DNA of 6,995 bases, taken from contig CBDVCK010000206.1 of the NCBI GenBank assembly GCA_965372465.1, positions 1-6,995 on the forward strand. The letters run 5' to 3'. Below are positions 5,824-6,995 of the stretch, piece after piece. The notes under the pieces were generated by a model. The model did no database searches and was not told where the DNA came from. It saw nothing but the letters and a program-made list of their open reading frames with translations. This DNA comes from GCA-020348445 sp965372465 (GTDB lineage Archaea; Thermoplasmatota; Thermoplasmata; GCA-020350865). A program made the position numbers and the translations under genes. Position 1 is the stretch's first letter. Each line of letters opens with the position of its first letter.

Positions 5824-6738
5824 CTGAATGAGTATGATTCGCATCTTCTTAAGATGAAGGAAGAAGGTGTGGATTGGGTCAGACTGGATGTAAAAAAGCC
5901 TATTGATCGATCTTTGGCTATTTTTGAAAAAGCCCATGATATGGGATTCAAAGTAATCGGAGTAATAAAAAGCAAGACCATGTTAAAAGGCCTCGGTATG
6001 GGTACTGAAAAATATCTGCCGAACTCAAATTGGGGGAGGAAGTGGAAAAGACATGCCAAGACCGCAGCCTCCACCCTTGATCAATATGTGGAAATCTGGC
6101 AGATAGACAACGAACTGAACCATCCAATCCACAATCCCATTCCGTCGGTCAATAAACAACTTGCTGTTGATATCGTGAAAATCGGAGCCGATGCAGTCAA
6201 GAATGCAAATCCCCAAGCCAAATTGGCAGTTAATTTGTTTTATAAGTTAAAAGGACCTGTCCCCATCCCTAAGATCGCCATTGTCAGAGATGAGCCCTTG
6301 ATTACGAAATATAAAGAAGAACTGAAGGATAAAATCGACATACTGGGAATGGATATCTACAGGTCAACATGGCACGGGGGAACACCAGAAGATTACCCAA
6401 CCGATCTAGAGAGGTATCACAATCTATGGGGGAAGGATGTGATGATAATGGAGACGGGATTCTGCACAGGGATTTTTGGACGCAGCGAAGCCCACCAGGC
6501 CAATCATGCCAAGGAGGTTTTCCAGGTTCTCGACAAATATTTCAAGGAGGTTTCTTGGTTTGGAGGGATAATGTGGTACGAGTACAGCTCAAGGCATTCC
6601 GGGCTTCCCTGTGAAAAATACTTTGGCCTCCATTTTCGTGATGGACAAAAGGAAAAACCTGCCTGGGCAGAGTTTGTGGAAAACGTGAATCGATATAAAA
6701 AGAACGGCAAGATATTGGGAATTACTTATCATTATTAA
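5824..6738 (+). CDS. Glycoside hydrolase, clan-A-type TIM barrel, N-terminus uncertain
   Basis: Predicted retaining glycosidase. From the first ATG (5854) the protein has 294 residues. WQIDNELNHP at 82-91 holds the Asn-Glu pair (N86, E87) typical of the acid/base on strand 4. IDILGMDIY at 161-169 fits strand 6. VMIMETGF at 196-203 gives E200, the likely nucleophile on strand 7. GGIMWYEYSS at 237-246 and FGLHFRDGQ with EKPAWAEF at 257-274 fit strand 8 and the usual end of such barrels. The exact GH family and the sugar are not clear. No signal peptide is seen, so it would act inside the cell. The frame stays open back to a TAG at 5785-5787, and residues before 5854 (NEYDSHLLK) look like a natural helix 1, so I place the start at CTG 5824 with a good GGAGG; conventional annotation would take ATG 5854. 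Strand 1 seems short or missing, which may mean 5' truncation. Same strand as, and probably co-transcribed with, the nuclease-like gene. Confidence 0.85.
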   Translation: MNEYDSHLLKMKEEGVDWVRLDVKKPIDRSLAIFEKAHDMGFKVIGVIKSKTMLKGLGMGTEKYLPNSNWGRKWKRHAKTAASTLDQYVEIWQIDNELNHPIHNPIPSVNKQLAVDIVKIGADAVKNANPQAKLAVNLFYKLKGPVPIPKIAIVRDEPLITKYKEELKDKIDILGMDIYRSTWHGGTPEDYPTDLERYHNLWGKDVMIMETGFCTGIFGRSEAHQANHAKEVFQVLDKYFKEVSWFGGIMWYEYSSRHSGLPCEKYFGLHFRDGQKEKPAWAEFVENVNRYKKNGKILGITYHY

Positions 6739-6872
6739 AGAAGGGGCATATTAAGTGTTGTAGGGAAAATATTATTTTGTATATAAAATCCGTTTTTACC
6801 GGGGAAATATCAAAATTGAATGGATTCATGCTACCCTCTCAGGTGAGTTTAAATACCACAATTATATTATAT

Positions 6873-6995
6873 GGCCCTGTTGCAAAAGTCAAACTTGGAT
6901 CATATAGGATGATGCAGCCAGCATCCTGATATTATGTGCAACGATTTTTGCCTGAACCTCGTTTTTTCGACCTATTTTGTTTTTGCATCGAATCC
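6873..6995 (-). mobile_element. Insertion sequence end, continues beyond window
   Basis: The sequence GGCCCTGTTGCAAAAGTC (6873-6890) directly follows the transposase stop and looks like a terminal inverted repeat; the GGCxCTGTTGCAAA form recalls ends of several IS families. The rest of the window to the right edge codes for the transposase C-terminus. The other end and the target duplication are not in the window, so the family is left open. The AT-rich flank (TTATATTATAT, 6862-6872) is the apparent insertion target. Confidence 0.6.
6889..6995 (-). CDS. Transposase C-terminus (5' part outside window)
   Basis: A minus-strand frame enters at the right edge (first full codon at 6993) and ends at TGA 6891-6889 after 34 residues. 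It contains KIGRKNEVQAKIVAHNIRML. The pattern of Asn-Glu, then a helix with Lys and HN(I/L), is the usual C-terminal end of DDE transposases of IS5/IS4-like groups. The catalytic residues are outside the window. Whether the full gene is intact cannot be seen. Confidence 0.6.
   Translation of the reverse strand, partial: IRCKNKIGRKNEVQAKIVAHNIRMLAASSYMIQV

Noticed and set aside
6722..6829. 35-codon minus-strand frame MNPFNFDISP..., with GAGAGGG upstream and a TATA-like stretch
   Set aside because: AT-driven composition, overlap with the end of the hydrolase, and a TATA position that would put the transcription start at or after the ATG. Not convincing.
1..6995. CRISPR arrays, tRNA or rRNA genes
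   Set aside because: No regularly spaced repeats and no convincing cloverleaf were seen on reading both strands; the T-loop-like strings in the pus10 leader are not part of a tRNA.

Overview
The window is archaeal chromosomal DNA. Its core is a minus-strand cluster of information-processing genes found only in archaea: tRNA pseudouridine synthase Pus10, ribosomal protein L21e, RNA polymerase subunit F (Rpb4-like) and the DUF655 RNA/DNA-binding protein. TATA-like boxes lie upstream of several genes. Ribosome binding sites match the archaeal GGAGGTGATC consensus: GGTGA sits exactly 4 nt before the start in three genes, and GGAGG sits 7-9 nt before others. Moderate base composition and a secreted protein resembling gingipain-type peptidases would fit a Thermoplasmatota-like euryarchaeon, but that lineage call is inference.

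Layout, left to right. (1) Positions 1-1275 minus: the first 425 codons of a secreted or membrane-anchored protein with features of the gingipain-like (C25) / cell-wall-binding-repeat superfamily; its 3' end is outside the window. It has its own TATA-like box in the 131-bp gap that follows the core operon. (2) Positions 1407-3857 minus: pus10 - rpl21e - rpoF - DUF655, tightly packed with 7 bp, 10 bp and 12 bp junctions. pus10 is preceded by a predicted leader of about 120 nt that folds into two strong hairpins. (3) Positions 4104-4247 minus: a 47-codon four-cysteine microprotein gene, easily missed because it starts with TTG. (4) Positions 4248-4478: a divergent promoter region with a dyad between the two TATA boxes. 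(5) Positions 4479-5792 plus: an unrecognised 437-aa protein with a CPxC knuckle and a C-terminal D-x13-E-x-K signature of PD-(D/E)XK nucleases. (6) Positions 5824-6738 plus: a clan-A-type TIM-barrel glycoside hydrolase without a signal peptide and with an ambiguous, possibly truncated N-terminus. (7) Positions 6739-6872: no convincing gene; AT-rich, with TATA-like and T-rich stretches. (8) Positions 6873-6995: the end of an insertion sequence with the last 34 codons of its transposase on the minus strand.

The core operon joins tRNA modification, ribosome assembly and transcription. The right half (nuclease-like gene, hydrolase, insertion sequence) looks accessory. The least described items are the Cys4 microprotein, the structured pus10 leader whose two loops both carry UUCAAAU (the tRNA T-loop sequence on which Pus10 acts), and the orphan nuclease-like gene.
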